64,000 bases of DNA from Gymnopus androsaceus JB14 (Eukaryota > Basidiomycota > Agaricomycetes > Agaricales > Omphalotaceae), in assembly GCA_009733575.1 (NCBI GenBank), contig ML769499.1, forward strand, positions 1 through 64,000, in the 5' to 3' direction. The notes beneath the pieces were generated by a model. The model was not told where the DNA came from and did no database searches. It saw only the letters and a list, made by a program, of their open reading frames with translations. This document shows, piece after piece, positions 11,781-23,886 of this stretch (the stretch's first letter is position 1; the number at the start of each line of letters is the position of its first letter). The position numbers were made by a program, and so were the translations under genes.

Positions 11781-13452
11781 ATGTTTCGTCTTTCTGCAGC
11801 AGAGCAGACCGAGATTAATCTTTCAGTTGGAGCAGTGGTAGGTCTCTTTGAAATCAGTCTAAGTTTGAGGAAGTTAATGACATTCAACAGGTAGTCGGCA
11901 ACTACCTTTCTGTTCGTACAAGTCTCTGATCTCGCATGAATTGTGCTCAGGTACTGTTGTTACAGTACTTAACAATGGGAATTGTGCTTTGTGCCAGTGA
12001 GTACTTAAGCCTATATTGACCCTATACTTACACGAGCTTGCCTTTCACCAGCATGGACCTATTTTTCCAAATTCCCCAATGACAAATGGTGGTTCAAAGT
12101 CCTAGTTACTCTGTGTGTCAGCATGTGCATTGGTGATACCATTGCAACTGGTCAGAATCGTCATTCTACTGATCCGAGCTTCAAGCCTACTGATATTTTT
12201 GCACTGGCAGGTTGCTGGTCTTATGACTGGGCTGTCACAAATTACGCGAGTGAGCCCTAAGAACCATGCTTTTAGTCACTTACTAACCCTTACTCTTCAG
12301 ATCCCGCTGCATTGGCATTTATCCATTGGGGAGTTCCTGCTGAAGGTTTCCTCTTGTGAGAGCGGCTGAATTTGTGGTTGCAGTGCTAACACTAATTTTA
12401 ACCAATCACCACTTGCAGGGCAACATGTGGTCTCGGTGTGCAGCTCTTCTATGCATGGCGAGTTTGGATGATGTCCATGAAAAATAATTGGATTTTGTCG
12501 GTAATGATAGGATGTCTCTCCATATCGAGCTAGTGTATGGGAATCTTGTCCACTCTTCATCTAGCAAACACCTGTGACATTGGTTCTTGAATCTTCACAG
12601 GTATGGCTTGTTGGATGTTGAGCATTTCAGCAATACACAAACTGACCTCGGATCTCAGCCTCATCCTGTGAGTGTAGGACTTGCCTTCATTTGGAATATA
12701 CCAATTTAAGTGCTGATTGATTGTCAGACCCGTACCCTGGGTATGGTTGGGGTGTTTTGTGCAAGTTGTTCTCCTAAAATTCACGAGTACTAGGGCTAAA
12801 TGTTCAATATAGAGGCGCTGATGTCTTGATCACAAGCTCAATGATTTACTACCTGGACCTCCACTTCCGAATTGAGCTGCACAAAACCCCACAGAACCAA
12901 GCCAGTTACCATATCCCACCGTACGTTTAGTCCTGAATTTCCATTGGGCGTCTTTGCCAACCTTTTTCTCATCAGACGTTTCCGTTGACTCATCGTCCGG
13001 ACAGTGGAATGTAACCTTCTCTCCCTTTTTGTTCAAGCCATGGCTATTGGTCTGTTTAATAGCAGCGTCAAGGTTTACTATTGTACGTTCGGCCCACCTT
13101 CAAGTTCTTAATCTCATCTGGCCTTGCTAGCCATTACAAACATGATGATTGCCAAAGTTTATACATTCTCTCTGCTTGTTACCTGTACGCTTCCCATTCC
13201 TTTCCTTTCTTTTTTACTCTCTCCCCAGTGCAATTATCCTCTTCTTACTAAATGCCTATTCCTTCAGTGAACTGCTGTCACTCTGAAAATGGCCCTGAGA
13301 CCAGAAATGGAGGGTTCTCTTCATCTTCATCTAGAGGAGAAGGAGGCCATCGAGTTGACTGTTCTCCACACCAGTTCCTTTCCAAGTACCCGGATCTCAC
13401 ATATGCAGTTAGTCCTTATCCAGTACTGATCCCCTGCGTCTTCAATTCCTAA
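11781..13452 (+). pseudogene. DUF6534 membrane protein, copy B (broken)
   Basis: It starts ATG with FRLSAAEQTEINLS and keeps most of the 12-exon structure. Exon 6 carries TAG at 12532-12534 where intact copies have the Trp codon of LGW. The region corresponding to exon 10 lost bases after LFN, so the usual GLYF end and donor are gone. It shows more divergence than copies C-F. Confidence 0.75.
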
Positions 13453-13746
13453 CTGAATATTCCCAATTAGACAAGAAATAATCAGAAATTGGCAGGAGTG
13501 ACCAGCGTGCGATGATGAATTCAATACTAGTGTTGTGTTGTCGCCAGCATGAGGCACTCCTCATACGAGTGAATGATTTTCCTTCATTCTCAGGAATTCT
13601 AGGTACCGATCCCAAGGGCTACCTATATATTGGCAGGGCAGTATTGCTTGCAGATGGGTTTGGCATATCTTATAGCATCTTAATCCACTCATAATTGTCA
13701 ATTAATCAACATCCCTACTCAGAGATTGTCAAGATCGAGTCTGTGA

Positions 13747-14060
13747 ATGCATGACGCTCTCCAAAATTTACACGTTTTCTCTACTTATTTCTTGTATGGA
13801 CCTCTTTTCCTTTCTTTTCCTTCTTTCCTTCAGATCCCCAGGGTGGTTATCCTAATATCTACTTATTCCTGCAGTGAACAGTTGCTCCGACAACAATCAT
13901 GGAACCAGCGAAAGAGGCTTCAAGTTGACTTTTCCAAGCACCCACTGGCAGGACTCAGCTATGACAGTATTTTTCATTGTAAAAAAGTACTGGATAAGCT
14001 TACATTGTACTTCGGGTATTCCATGGTTTGTGTAGCTATATCATACTCAAAGGGCCAATT
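13747..14060 (+). pseudogene. DUF6534 3'-exon fragment
   Basis: It contains only the last two exons of the DUF6534 gene: MTLSKIYTFSLLIS, an intron, then LNSCSDNNHGTSERGF. The domain core is missing. It lies 300 bp downstream of copy B and is followed by AT-rich repeat DNA. Confidence 0.65.
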
Positions 14061-14600
14061 ATTCTAGTTGATCAACTTACTTCTTGTTAAGTGTGAGTTG
14101 TGAAAGTACTTGGAGAAGCTACTGATCCTGTGAGTCCCGGTGAATCTGGTTGACACCAATTGAGCATTGGTTGAGACCTGTTGACATTCACTGGCCCCAG
14201 GATTATGTACTTCTTGGTCCCATGAATGTGTCCCTGACTTCCTTTGAGCAACACTGAGCATGCTCAACTCCAAGTTCAAGGCTCCCAAGACTTTTCAATA
14301 CATACTCCATCAAATCTCAGAAGTAGATCAGAGAAGCTCAAGAGTATGCCACTGGAGCTCAAGAGTATGCTACCAAATCTCAAGAGTATGCTGGTGAAGC
14401 TCAAGAGTACACTGGGGAGGTATGCATATAAAATCAATAGTTTCAGATGTACACAACTGAGTGGCCAGAGCAGAGATACCTATAAGTGGACCCTAGCAGC
14501 ATATCAAATTCAATGCTATAAGATAAGAGTAAAGTACACATTGGAAGCAACAATTATCATCAAGTACCCACAAGTAGTAAAAATATGTGCTAAATGTATG

Positions 14601-16058
14601 TATGAAAGCATTTTTCATCATTTAATGTACATCTTGGTCAAAATTGGCTGTTTCTGCTTGATGGACGTACTTTTCGCACATATTTTGTACTTTGTGTGTG
14701 TACATAAGCATGATCATTACTTCTCTTGTGTACTTGGTGTTCACTTTGTCTGACTAGTTTGACATATCTCTAGGTTCGTTCCAAGCCTCTTCACAGGTGG
14801 TCCTGCGGACCGGACACGTGGAAACTGTTTGCTCTTGTATTTGTTTGCCATTATTTGCGTGCCTTCCTGTGAAGAGGCTTGCCGCAAAGTGCGCTGATTT
14901 GGGGGAGTCAATGGGCACCTGATGGCAACTGCCACAGTGATGCTGGTGCTTAAAAACTTGATCACTCTCGTCGAAACATTTCTACGCTCTTTAAACACAT
15001 CGAATTTTTTTTCCTGAGCATACCAGGACACAATATAGATCCTATGCATTATATCTCCCAGTCCATTTGTCCGTGGACTGAGCTGGACATACTTTGTGAA
15101 TGATATAAGTTAAGCTTCAATTTTCTGAAATGTGCGATTGAACATGCAAATTTTATTGCAGTATTGTATTTTCTCCTCATAAGTATGTACACATTCCTCT
15201 TTAGCACCTTCTAGGCTACAACTTTGTCTCTCAAAGTAAGAGATTTGGTCTGATATTGCAATTCCATGGACTCAAGAAGACTCCCGGCATCCGAGACACT
15301 TTGCAGCAAGCCCCTTCTAGCGAAGGTCAGCCTATGGCGTCCCGGGCTGGAGCCGAAGGGCTTGTTCATGAACCTAACATATCTCTTGGTGCTACTTGAG
15401 TTTACCAGTGGTTACTCCTGCTTCTAACTACTTACAAGTGTACTTCTGAGTACTTCTGAGTACTTCTAACTACTTAAGAGTGTACTTCTGAGTTCTTCTA
15501 AGGCACCTATCATTGGTCCTTTCGAAGTCAAAGGCAGGGTGAGTGTGAGAACTTTGCCAAAATCTTGTGCAAGATCAAAGTTGCCACACTACTACTACTA
15601 CTACTACTAATAGTAATAGTAATAATACAATGGCTCGAGTCTAAGGTCAACTGCTCCCTTGTGGGACCCTGCAATAGGGCGGCCACTTGTCTAAGTATCA
15701 TAAGTGCCTGTGACATCATTGAACATTAATGAGTATCAATCAATCTTTTGAAAAATCTAATAAGATTCACTGGTACTCAACAGTATTCAGAGGTAGATGA
15801 ATATATAAGTTGGGTATTAGCAGTATGCACAAATGTATTTCTAAGTACGTCATCAACTCCTAGTTGACACAAAGTAAGCATACGAAGTACATTTAACCAT
15901 GTTTAAGTAGGTTGTAGCTGCACAAACCACTATGTACATAAAGTAGCTCTCATGCAGCCTCTTTTTCCGATGAAAAATACTGTCATATGTATGTCCATGG
16001 AGTAAAAATAGCCAATTTTGAGTAAAATGTACATTAAATGATGAAAAATGCCTTCATA
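14601..16058. mobile_element. TIR element family 'TATGAAAGC', copy 1
   Basis: The two ends are inverted: about 50 bp starting TATGAAAGCATTTTTCATCA at 14601 recur reverse-complemented at 16005-16058. The interior is non-coding, with TACTTCTGAG-type repeats and a CTA/TAG microsatellite. Related copies start at 17107 and 53726. No transposase is seen, so the element is non-autonomous. The element can also be read as ending at TGAAAGC with TA on both sides. Confidence 0.7.
15589..15626. repeat. CTA/TAG trinucleotide microsatellite
   Basis: A run of CTA repeats passes into TAGTAA-type repeats inside the TIR element at 14601-16058. Confidence 0.8.
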
Positions 16059-16079
16059 CTCAGCTCGCAATCAGTTCAT

Positions 16080-16660
16080 CCACATACTAATCCCACTGGG
16101 TCTCCAAGTCCTAACTGAATCTTCCCAATTAGACAAGAAATAACCAGCCATTGGCAGGAGCAACCGGTATGCAATGATGAATTCAATACTCATGTTCATC
16201 TGCAAAACCTGGTTGGTCTCCAGAGGTCTCCAGAGATCTCCAGAGCTCTGACAGCTGTCAAAAAGCTGTCAAACTCCTCCAGACGTCTCTGGAGGTCTCT
16301 GGAGATCTCTGGAATTACTATCCTTGCTCCAGAGACGAAAGAAATGTATTGTGATGGTACAGGTTTTGCTGATGTTGGGTTATTGCCAGTATGAGAGTCC
16401 TCATATGAGTGAACAACTTTTCTTCATTCTCGGGAATTTAAGGTTGTGATTCCAAGGCTACATACATATTGGCAGGGCAGTATTACATACTTGCAGGTGG
16501 GAAGTTTGGCTATTGTCTTCATATCTTATCTCATTTTGTAGCTATATTAATCGGCTCATAGTTGTCAACTAATCAACATCCCTACTCAGAGGGATTGTCA
16601 TTAGATTGAGTCTGTGAGTGCACTACTATTGGATCTTGCTAATTTCATACAAGGTGACTA
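16080..16660. repeat. extra copy of DUF6534 3' flank
   Basis: This resembles 13470-13745 (after copy B): the conserved stretch around TTGGCAGGAG, GCCAGTATGAG and TTGGCAGGGCAGTATT. It is interrupted by the short element at 16197-16374. Confidence 0.65.
16197..16374. mobile_element. CATCAGC-type short element, copy 1 (178 bp)
   Basis: It starts CATCTGCAAAACCTG and ends CAGGTTTTGCTGATG. The interior is made of CTCCAGAG/CTCTGGAG modules and a GACAGCTGTC palindrome. It is flanked by TT on both sides (16195-16196 and 16375-16376). The related sequence at 13520-13545 shows the uninserted flank. Confidence 0.75.
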
Positions 16661-17300
16661 GTTCCCATGCCTGCATCAAAATATGTCTCTCGTATGTACC
16701 TGTTGCCTGTACAGGGCAAAAAAATGGCTCTTTGCTATGCCTAATGCAATGCACCCCCGCTTGATGCCCATTGGCACAGACAAGAGGCTATGTACACTGA
16801 GAGCATTGATCAAATTGTCACTTCTTCTTCTGTTGGAATTTATAGAAAATCTTTTAAACTACTTACAATTACAATGTACTTATGATTTTCTGATATCACA
16901 GAAATATCCACACATATATTCACATAGTATCCACTTACTATATGTGATAGTTATGGCATATGCACTTTTGTAGGTATAAATACTACTTGTAGATACACAT
17001 GTATGGTACTTGTTTGCCTCTGGGCCTGCATGAGGTCAAATGTTCAATAAATCCATTGCTGCCTCATATTTTTTTTTCCAATATCTTCAATGGGTGATAT
17101 GAAAGCTATGAAAGCATTTTTCATCATTTAATGTACACCTTGGTCAAAATTGGCTGTTTCTGCTCAATGGATGTACTTTTTGCACATATTTTGTACTTTG
17201 TGTGAGTACATAAGCATGATTATTACTTCTCTTGTGTACTTGGGGCTCACTTCATGTGACTAGTTTTGACATACTGTATTTCTCAGTGCTACTTGAGTTT

Positions 17301-18062
17301 CATCAGCAAAACCTGGGTGGTCTCTAGAGATCTCCAGAGTGCCTGTAGCTTCTGGAGCAGCTGGAGCAAGGTTACCTATTCCAGAGACCAATATAAACCT
17401 CTGGAGACCTCCAGAGAGCTATTCAATCAAGTTTCCATGTCGTGTATGCATTAATAATAGAAATATTATATTCATCATTTTTATGTAGTACTGTGATGAT
17501 ATTTAGGTGCACTGCAGCAATTATTATTATGTAGTAGTAATAAGTGGCAAGTACTGGACGAGTCTTCTGTTTTTCCCCTCTCAATGTTTCCATAGTGCTC
17601 TTCTCGATTTCTGCCTCCATTGCCCAAACCCTTCTGCATTTCTGGAAATCACCTCTAAAAAGCAATGTTATGTGAAAGTGAAACTTACTGTGAAAGGATG
17701 GAATGTTGCAACAGTGGGAGAAGGGAAAAAAAAATACAAGTTCGTCTTCTTCGAAAGTTGAAAGCCCATGCATTTTATATCACTTCCTGATAGTTTACAG
17801 CATTGTTGATGACACAAGGAGTTGCTGACGGCAACCATCATTATGTTGAGGGCACTTGAGGCCATCATTTTTGGTGCTACTCTGGCTGACAGCCAGACTA
17901 GCTCCAAAAAAGGAAAGTCCAATCATTCTCCAAGTACCATCAATTCGGCAACTACAGCTTTGTTCTCTCCAGAGTCTCCAGAGTTCTCCAGAGCTCTCTG
18001 GAGACTTATTCAATTCTCTGGATGCTCCAGCAGCTCCAGCAAAAATACAGGTTTTGCTGATG
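17301..18062. mobile_element. CATCAGC-type element, long copy (762 bp)
   Basis: It starts CATCAGCAAAACCTG and ends AAATACAGGTTTTGCTGATG, with TT on each side. The uninserted site is present at 15391-15420 (GAGTTTACCAG), so the 2-bp duplication can be read directly. CTCCAGAG modules lie near both ends. The longer interior has open frames but nothing resembling a transposase. Confidence 0.65.
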
Positions 18063-18091
18063 TTACCAGTGGTTACTCCTGCTTCTAACTA

Positions 18092-18748
18092 CAGTGGTGG
18101 CGCTTCAGAATGGAACAGGCTATATCTCCATGACCAGACCATGGATTGACTTCAAATAAGTTGTAGATTTGAGGGAAACAGTAATCCAATGTGATTTTTA
18201 TGCTTGTATTATTACCATATATGGTAATTCTTGAAATATACACTAATTTGTGACGATTTTTGAGAGGTCCCAATTGAAAATTAGTTTTTGAAAAAAATGG
18301 ACTTCACCACTGAAATCTATGTGAAAAACTACGTAGGGTACAAATTTTTCCAATGTAGATTGTCTGATTCATTGCCTCAAAATAAAGCCTGCAAAGTGGC
18401 TATTTTTGGCTGATTTTGACTGCAAAATCAGCCAAAAATAGCCACTTTGCAGGCTTTATTTTGAGGCAATGAATCAGACAATCTACATTGGGAAATTTGT
18501 ACCCTAGGTAGTTTTTCACGTAGATTTCAGTGGTGAAGTCTATTTTTTTCAAAAACTAATTTTCAATCGGGACCTCTCAAAAATCATCACAAATTAGTGT
18601 GAATTGCAAGAATTACCATATATGGTAATAATACAACTATAAAAATCACATTAGATTACTGTTTCCCTCAAATCTACAATTTATTTGAAGTCAATCCATG
18701 GTTTGGTCATGGAGATACAGCCTGTTCCATTCCGAAGCGCCGCCACTG
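18092..18748. mobile_element. 657-bp foldback element with TA duplication
   Basis: Almost the whole element is an inverted repeat: arms of about 320 bp meet near 18415, with ends CAGTGG/CCACTG. TA flanks both sides (18090-18091 and 18749-18750). The uninserted site CTAACTACTTACAAG is present at 15424-15438. TA target and CAGTGG termini are typical of Tc1/mariner-type MITEs. No transposase is encoded. Confidence 0.85.
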
Positions 18749-18778
18749 TACTTATAAGTGTACAATATACTCCTGACA

Positions 18779-18912
18779 TTTCCTAAGGTACTTCTGAGTA
18801 CTTCTCAGTACTTCTGAGTACTTCTCAGTACTTCTCAGTTCTTCTGAGGCACTTCTGAGTTTTTTCTGAGTACTTCTAAGTTTTTCTAGGGTACTTCTGA
18901 GTTTTTTCTAGT
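18779..18912. repeat. TACTTCTGAG tandem repeat
   Basis: About a dozen imperfect 10-12-bp units of the type AGTACTTCTGAG. Similar units occur at 15430-15500, in the equivalent position of the other TIR element copy. Confidence 0.8.
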
Positions 18913-18990
18913 AAGCTTTTGTCTTTTCTAATTTTAATCATTAGTCCTTTTGAAGTCAAAGATTTTGGCAAAGTTCCCACACTATATAGC

Positions 18991-19835
18991 TACTCCGAGT
19001 CGTTGCTGAGATAAGAGAAACAACTCAAAGGTATCTGGCAGACATACAGGTGGCCGCGCCGCGGTGGAGCGGTGGCGTGTTTGGTTGTAAATAAAATCAG
19101 CAAGGATAGTTTCGCCCAAACTATGCTACAATTTTGTAAACAGCTGTAGAGTAGGGAGTTTCCGCAGCGCGATGCGCAATGAATCAGGACGAAACTTAGA
19201 CGATACGGTGGTTTTCAGATTGACAGCGGCTCGCCGATGGACCCGACCTTTTTCATACCGTCTCTAGCGTGGGACTGTGTGCTCGCTTAGAATCCTTGTC
19301 TTCTCTTTGTCCTGCACGCATTGGGAAGTTTGAAGTGCCAAGCATTAGCGGAGCCCTGACAATTGATATGCCAGATCTCCGTGGCTTGGCTCATTTATGA
19401 ACATCCAACAGGTGGTAGAAAGTGAAAGCTCGATTATCAAAGTCCTTTTTCGCTATATGTACATCCCACCGCCCGTCGCTCAACGCCCACTACTGGTATA
19501 TGAGGCTATGTACATAGGAAGCAGCGGTCGATTTCCAAGTGCTCTACTGGCGATATGAAAGCTATATATTACAAGAGGACCCTGGCTCTTAGGTGGATCC
19601 AGCGATGCAGAGAGAATTTTGAACACCGCTTACTGTATTTTTGATTGGTTACTCAATATTCTTTGGTAATATGTATGTATATTTGTACTTGATCTAGTTT
19701 GGATCTAGTACTTATTGTACTTACAGGAACGAAATTAATAAGAAGGATGATCCTTTGTATTATCATCCTCTCACACCCCGTCCAGACCACTCGCAGTTCT
19801 CCTCAACATCAGAAACCGTACTTAATCACTTCAAG
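18991..19835. other. intergenic, upstream of DUF6534 copy C
   Basis: No gene seen. The stretch GTGGCCGCGCCGCGG near 19050 is unusually GC-rich. The sequence from about 19570 onward resembles the 5' regions of other DUF6534 copies only in its last 60 bp. Confidence 0.4.
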
Positions 19836-21469
19836 ATGTCGGGCCTTTCTGCAGTAGAGCAGGCCGAGATTAATCTTTCAGTGGGAGCTGTAGTGGGTCT
19901 CTTTGAAGCGAATCTAAATTTGAGGAAGCTAATGGAACTCAACAGGTTGTCAGCAACTACCTTTCGGTTCGTACAAGTCTTTGATTTGACATGATTTGAG
20001 CTCAAGTACTGTTGTTACAGTACTTAACAATGGGTATCGTGCTGTGTGCCAGTGAGTGTTTGAACCTATATTGACCCTCACATTCGTAATTGTTACATGA
20101 ACTTGCCATTAGCATGGGTATATTTCTTAAAATTCCCCACTGATAGATGGTGGTTCAAAGCCCTAGTTGTTCTTTGTGTCAGTATGTGCATTTGTGATAC
20201 CGTTGCAACTGGTCGGTGTTTTCGTCGTTGTACTTCGAGCCTACTGATACTATTTTCACAGGTATCTGGACTTATGACTTGGCTGTGGCAAATTACGCGA
20301 GTAAGTGTTGGGATCCATTCCATTGGTAACAGTACTAACTACCCTTACTCATCAGATCCCGCTGCATTGGCGTTCACCCATTGGGCGATTCCCGCTGAAG
20401 GTTTTCTCATGTGAGATAGCGGCTGCATTTGTGGTTGCAGTGCTAACGCTAATGGTTAACCGATTACCACTTGCAGGGCAACGTGTGGTCTCACTGTGCA
20501 GCTCTTCTATGCGTGGCGCCTTTGGATGATGTCCATGAAAAACAATTGGATTTTACCTGTAGTTGTAGGATGTCTCTCCATATTAGGCTGGTGTACGGGA
20601 ATCTTGCTGCTCTTCATCTACCAAACACCTGTGACCTAAATACTTATTCTTGAATCTTCACAGGTATTGGTTGTTGGACAGTACACATAACAGCAACACA
20701 CAAGCTCATCTCGGATTTGGCCCTTCTCATGTAAGTGCAGGACTTGCCTTCATTTGTAGTGAACTAGTAGTTTCACTGCTGACCGATTGTCAGACCTGGA
20801 GTCTACATATGGTTGGGGGTTTCCGTGTAAGTTCTCCCTTGAAATCTACAAGTACTGGGGACAAATATTCAATAGAGGTGCGGATGTCTTGATCACGAGC
20901 TCGATGATCTACTACCTTGACCTCCGTTTCCGAGTCAAGCCAGACAAAGACTACCGTCTCCAGAGGTACGTTTGGCTGGGTCCTGAATTCCCCTCGTGCA
21001 TTTCTGCGACATTCTAACTGGTTTCTTCATAGACGTTTCCGTAAACTCATCGTCCGGACAGTGGAATGCAACCTTCTGTCCCTTTTTGTTCAAGCCATCA
21101 GTGTTGGTCTATTCAATCGTAGTAGCGTCGGATTATGTTTTGGTAAGTTCAGTACAACCTCAAGTTGGATACTACTACACCTCACCTTGCCTCGGTAGTC
21201 AGTATGGACATGACGCTCGTCAAAGTTTATACATTCTCTCTACTTGTTTCTTGTACGTTTCCCCTTCCCTTCCATTCCTTATTCCGCTCTTCCAAGCATG
21301 ATTATCCTCTTCTTACTGAATATCTATTCCTTCAGTGAACTGTCGTCACTCCGACAATGGCCCTGGGACCAGCAATGGAGGGTTCTCTTCATCCAGAGGA
21401 GGACGAGGTGTGGAGTTAACTGTTCTCCATACCAGTTCATTTCCAAGCACCCGAGCCTCACAAATCTAG
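19836..21469 (+). CDS. DUF6534 seven-helix membrane protein, copy C (intact)
   Basis: Integral membrane protein of unknown function, restricted mainly to basidiomycetes. Twelve exons splice into 903 nt (300 aa plus stop TAG at 21467-21469). The first are 19836-19896, 20007-20051, 20113-20211 and 20262-20300; the last is 21336-21469. Predicted helices include the segment ending LTMGIVLCA, RWWFKALVVLCVSMCICD, NNWILPVVVGCLSILGW, VYIWLGVSV and the DUF6534 block GADVLITSSMIYYLDLRFR, followed by KLIVRTVECNLLSLF and KVYTFSLLVSLNCR. The C-terminal tail is Ser/Gly-rich. Intron 1 uses a weak GTCTCT donor; I chose it because it alone yields a continuous first helix. Intron 11 must use the GGTAG acceptor. 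Copy D follows in tandem. Confidence 0.8.
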
Positions 21470-22241
21470 TTAATCCGGATCCTGTACTCATCCCTATGGG
21501 TTTCCGAGTTCCAACTGAGTATTCCCAATTAGACAAGAAACAACCAGCGATTGGCAGGAGTAACCGGCGTGCAATGACAATGAATTTGATACTTATGAAG
21601 TCGTTTTGTCGCCAGTATGAGGCGCTCCTCCTATGAGCGGAACAATTTTTCTTCACTCTCGGGGATTCTGGGTAGCGACACCAAGGGAATACGTACAGCA
21701 CGTACGGTACTTACAGGCGAGTTGGGCTTGAGCTTGAGTATCTCACTCATATCGCAGAATCAATGAGACGCGCTCCGCCCTGGTGTTCTTAACGCAAGAG
21801 GACAGAGGAACGAATAAAGACAACGGCGTTTGTGATGTGACAATGGGAAGTCAATATTGCTTTGCCCAGATCTCCGTCGCTCGTTCATGAAAAGGTGGTC
21901 ACTGGAAGGGAAAGCCCGATTTTCAAAAATCCCAATCACCTCTAATGTTGCTGAGCCTACCTGACAAGAGGCTGCGTACACCCCCAGGTGCCGTACTACG
22001 AGACGACCCTGACCTGACCCTGACTCCTGAACGTATACAGCTTTCAGAAGCTCTCAGACAGCAAAAATGGGATTCGGCAAAAATGTACTGTAAACCTTAA
22101 ATACATAATCCCTCGATCTAGTATTAGGTTGTAATATATATTACTATATATATATGTAATTATCTTATAATAAGTTCGGCGGTGTATTTCCTCCCACCCA
22201 CTCCAGCCCACTCCCTTACTAGAAACCACTATTACTTCAAG
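21470..22241. repeat. DUF6534 3' flank of copy C and 5' flank of copy D
   Basis: The first part matches the flank after other copies (GTTTCTTGTCTAATTGGGAA on the opposite strand, then TTGGCAGGAG). From about 21950 it matches 4730-4974 upstream of copy A and, inverted, 36966-37200. A candidate promoter lies in the last 200 bp, but no clear TATA box position can be assigned. Confidence 0.55.
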
Positions 22242-23886
22242 ATGTCGGGCCTTTCTGCAGCGGAGCAGACCCAGATTAATCTTTCAGTGGGAGCAGTCGT
22301 GGGTCTCTTTGAAGCGAATCTAAAGTCGAGGAAGCTAACGGCACTCAACAGGTTGTCAGCAACAACCTTTCAGTTTGTACAAGTCTCTTACCTCGCATGA
22401 GTTGGGCTCAAGTACTGTTATTACAGTACTTAACAATGGGTATTGTGTTGTGTGCCAGTGAGTCCTTGAACCTTGACCCTCACATTCACGGTTCTTACTA
22501 AAACTTGCCACCAGCATGGGACTATTTATCGAAGTTCCCCACTGATAGATGGTGGTTCAAAGCCCTAGTTGCTCTGTGTGTCAGCCTGTGCATTTGTGAC
22601 ACTATTATAACTGGTCGGTGTTATCGTCGTTGTAATTCGAGCCTACCAGTGATATTACTATTTTCCCAGGTATCTGGACTTACGACTGGGCTGTTGCAAA
22701 TTACGCGAGTGAGTCTCGGGATCCACTCTCTTGGTAACAGTACCACCCTTACTCTTCAGATCCCGCCGCACTGGCATTTACCCATTGGGCGCTTTCCGTT
22801 GAACCTTTCCTCTTGTGAGATAGCAGCTGCTTTAAATTTTGTGGCTGCAGTGCTAACGCTAATGGTTACCACTTGCAGGGCAACCTGTGCTCTCTCTGTA
22901 CAGCTCTTCTATGCTTCGCGCCTTTGGATAATGTCCATGAAAAACAATTGGATTTTACCTGTAGTCATTGGATGTCTCTCCATATTGGGCTGGTGTATGG
23001 GAATCGTGCCGCTCTTCATCTACCAAGCACCTGTGACCTAAATATTCTTGAATATTCACAGGTATCGCTTGCTGGATGGTACACATTATAGCAACACACA
23101 AGCTTATCTCGGATTTGGACCTTCTCCTGTAAGTGAAGGACTTGCCTTCATCTGTAAACTGTCAGTTTCACTGCTGACCGACCATTAGACCTGTGGTCTA
23201 TATATGGCTAGGGGGTTCCCTGTAAGTTCTTCTCCATTAAATCTGCAAAAACTGTGACCAAATATTTAATAGAGGCGCGGATGCCTTGATCACAAGCTCG
23301 ATGATCTACTACCTTGACCTCAGTTTCCGACACAAAACGCAACAAAACCACCGCCTCCCCCGGTACGTTTAGCTGGGTTCGTGAATTCCCGTTGGGCATT
23401 TCTGCGACATTCTGACTGGTTTCTACATAGACGTTTCCGTAAACTCATTATGTTGATAGTGGAATGCAACCTCCTGTCCCTCCTTTCTCAAGCCATCACT
23501 ATGGCTCTGTTCAATCGTAGTAGCATAGGATTATATTTTGGCAAGTTCAGTCCAACCTCAAGCTAGATACTAATTAACCTCACCTCACCTTGGTAGTTCT
23601 TACAGACATGACAATCGCCAAAGTTTACACATTCTCACTACTTGTTGCTTGTACGTTCCCTCTTATTCCTCTCTCCCCAGCGTGATTATCCTCTGACTAA
23701 ATACCTATTTCTTCAGTGAACTGTCGTCACTCTGACAATGATCCTGGGACCAGCAATGGAGGGTTCTCTTCATCCAGAAGAGGAGGCATCGTCGAATTGA
23801 CCGTTCTCCATACCAGTTCCTATCCAAGCACCCAGGCTTCACACTGCACATATACTCATCCTGCTGGTTCTCCGAGTCCTAACTGA
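22242..23886 (+). CDS. DUF6534 seven-helix membrane protein, copy D (intact)
   Basis: This is the reference copy. Exons 22242-22302, 22413-22457, 22515-22613, 22670-22708, 22760-22814, 22879-22994, 23062-23128, 23189-23221, 23273-23362, 23431-23540, 23606-23650 and 23717-23886 sum to 930 nt (309 aa). Helices include RWWFKALVALCVSLCICD, NNWILPVVIGCLSILGWC, IACWMVHIIATHKLI and the DUF6534 block GADALITSSMIYYLDL. The apparent TAC/TAG difference near 23029 among copies falls inside intron 6 and is not a lesion. Intron 10 has a GC donor (GGCAAGTT), where copies C and F have GT. It is convergent with delta-COP, sharing the repeated 3' flank at 23887-24435. Function unknown. Confidence 0.85.

Larger units (their letters stand above)
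17107..18990. mobile_element. TIR element 'TATGAAAGC', copy 2, with nested insertions
   Basis: The left end matches 14601 onward for about 180 bp. Later parts match the interior of copy 1, including the stretch ending GTTACTCCTGCTTCTAAC and the TACTTCTGAG repeats. Two other elements sit inside it, at 17301-18062 and 18092-18748. The right terminal repeat is missing, so this copy is truncated at about 18990. Confidence 0.6.

Noticed and set aside
16200..16320. CTCCAGAG arrays as a CRISPR-like or satellite array
   Set aside because: The units are short, irregular palindromes inside a bounded mobile element, without spacers.
23020..23050. TAG in most DUF6534 copies at the codon after CTCTTCATC (TAC in C and D), apparently a shared stop
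   Set aside because: With the GTATGG/GTACGG donor after LGW, this position falls inside intron 6; only that choice keeps the next helix (IACW) in frame.
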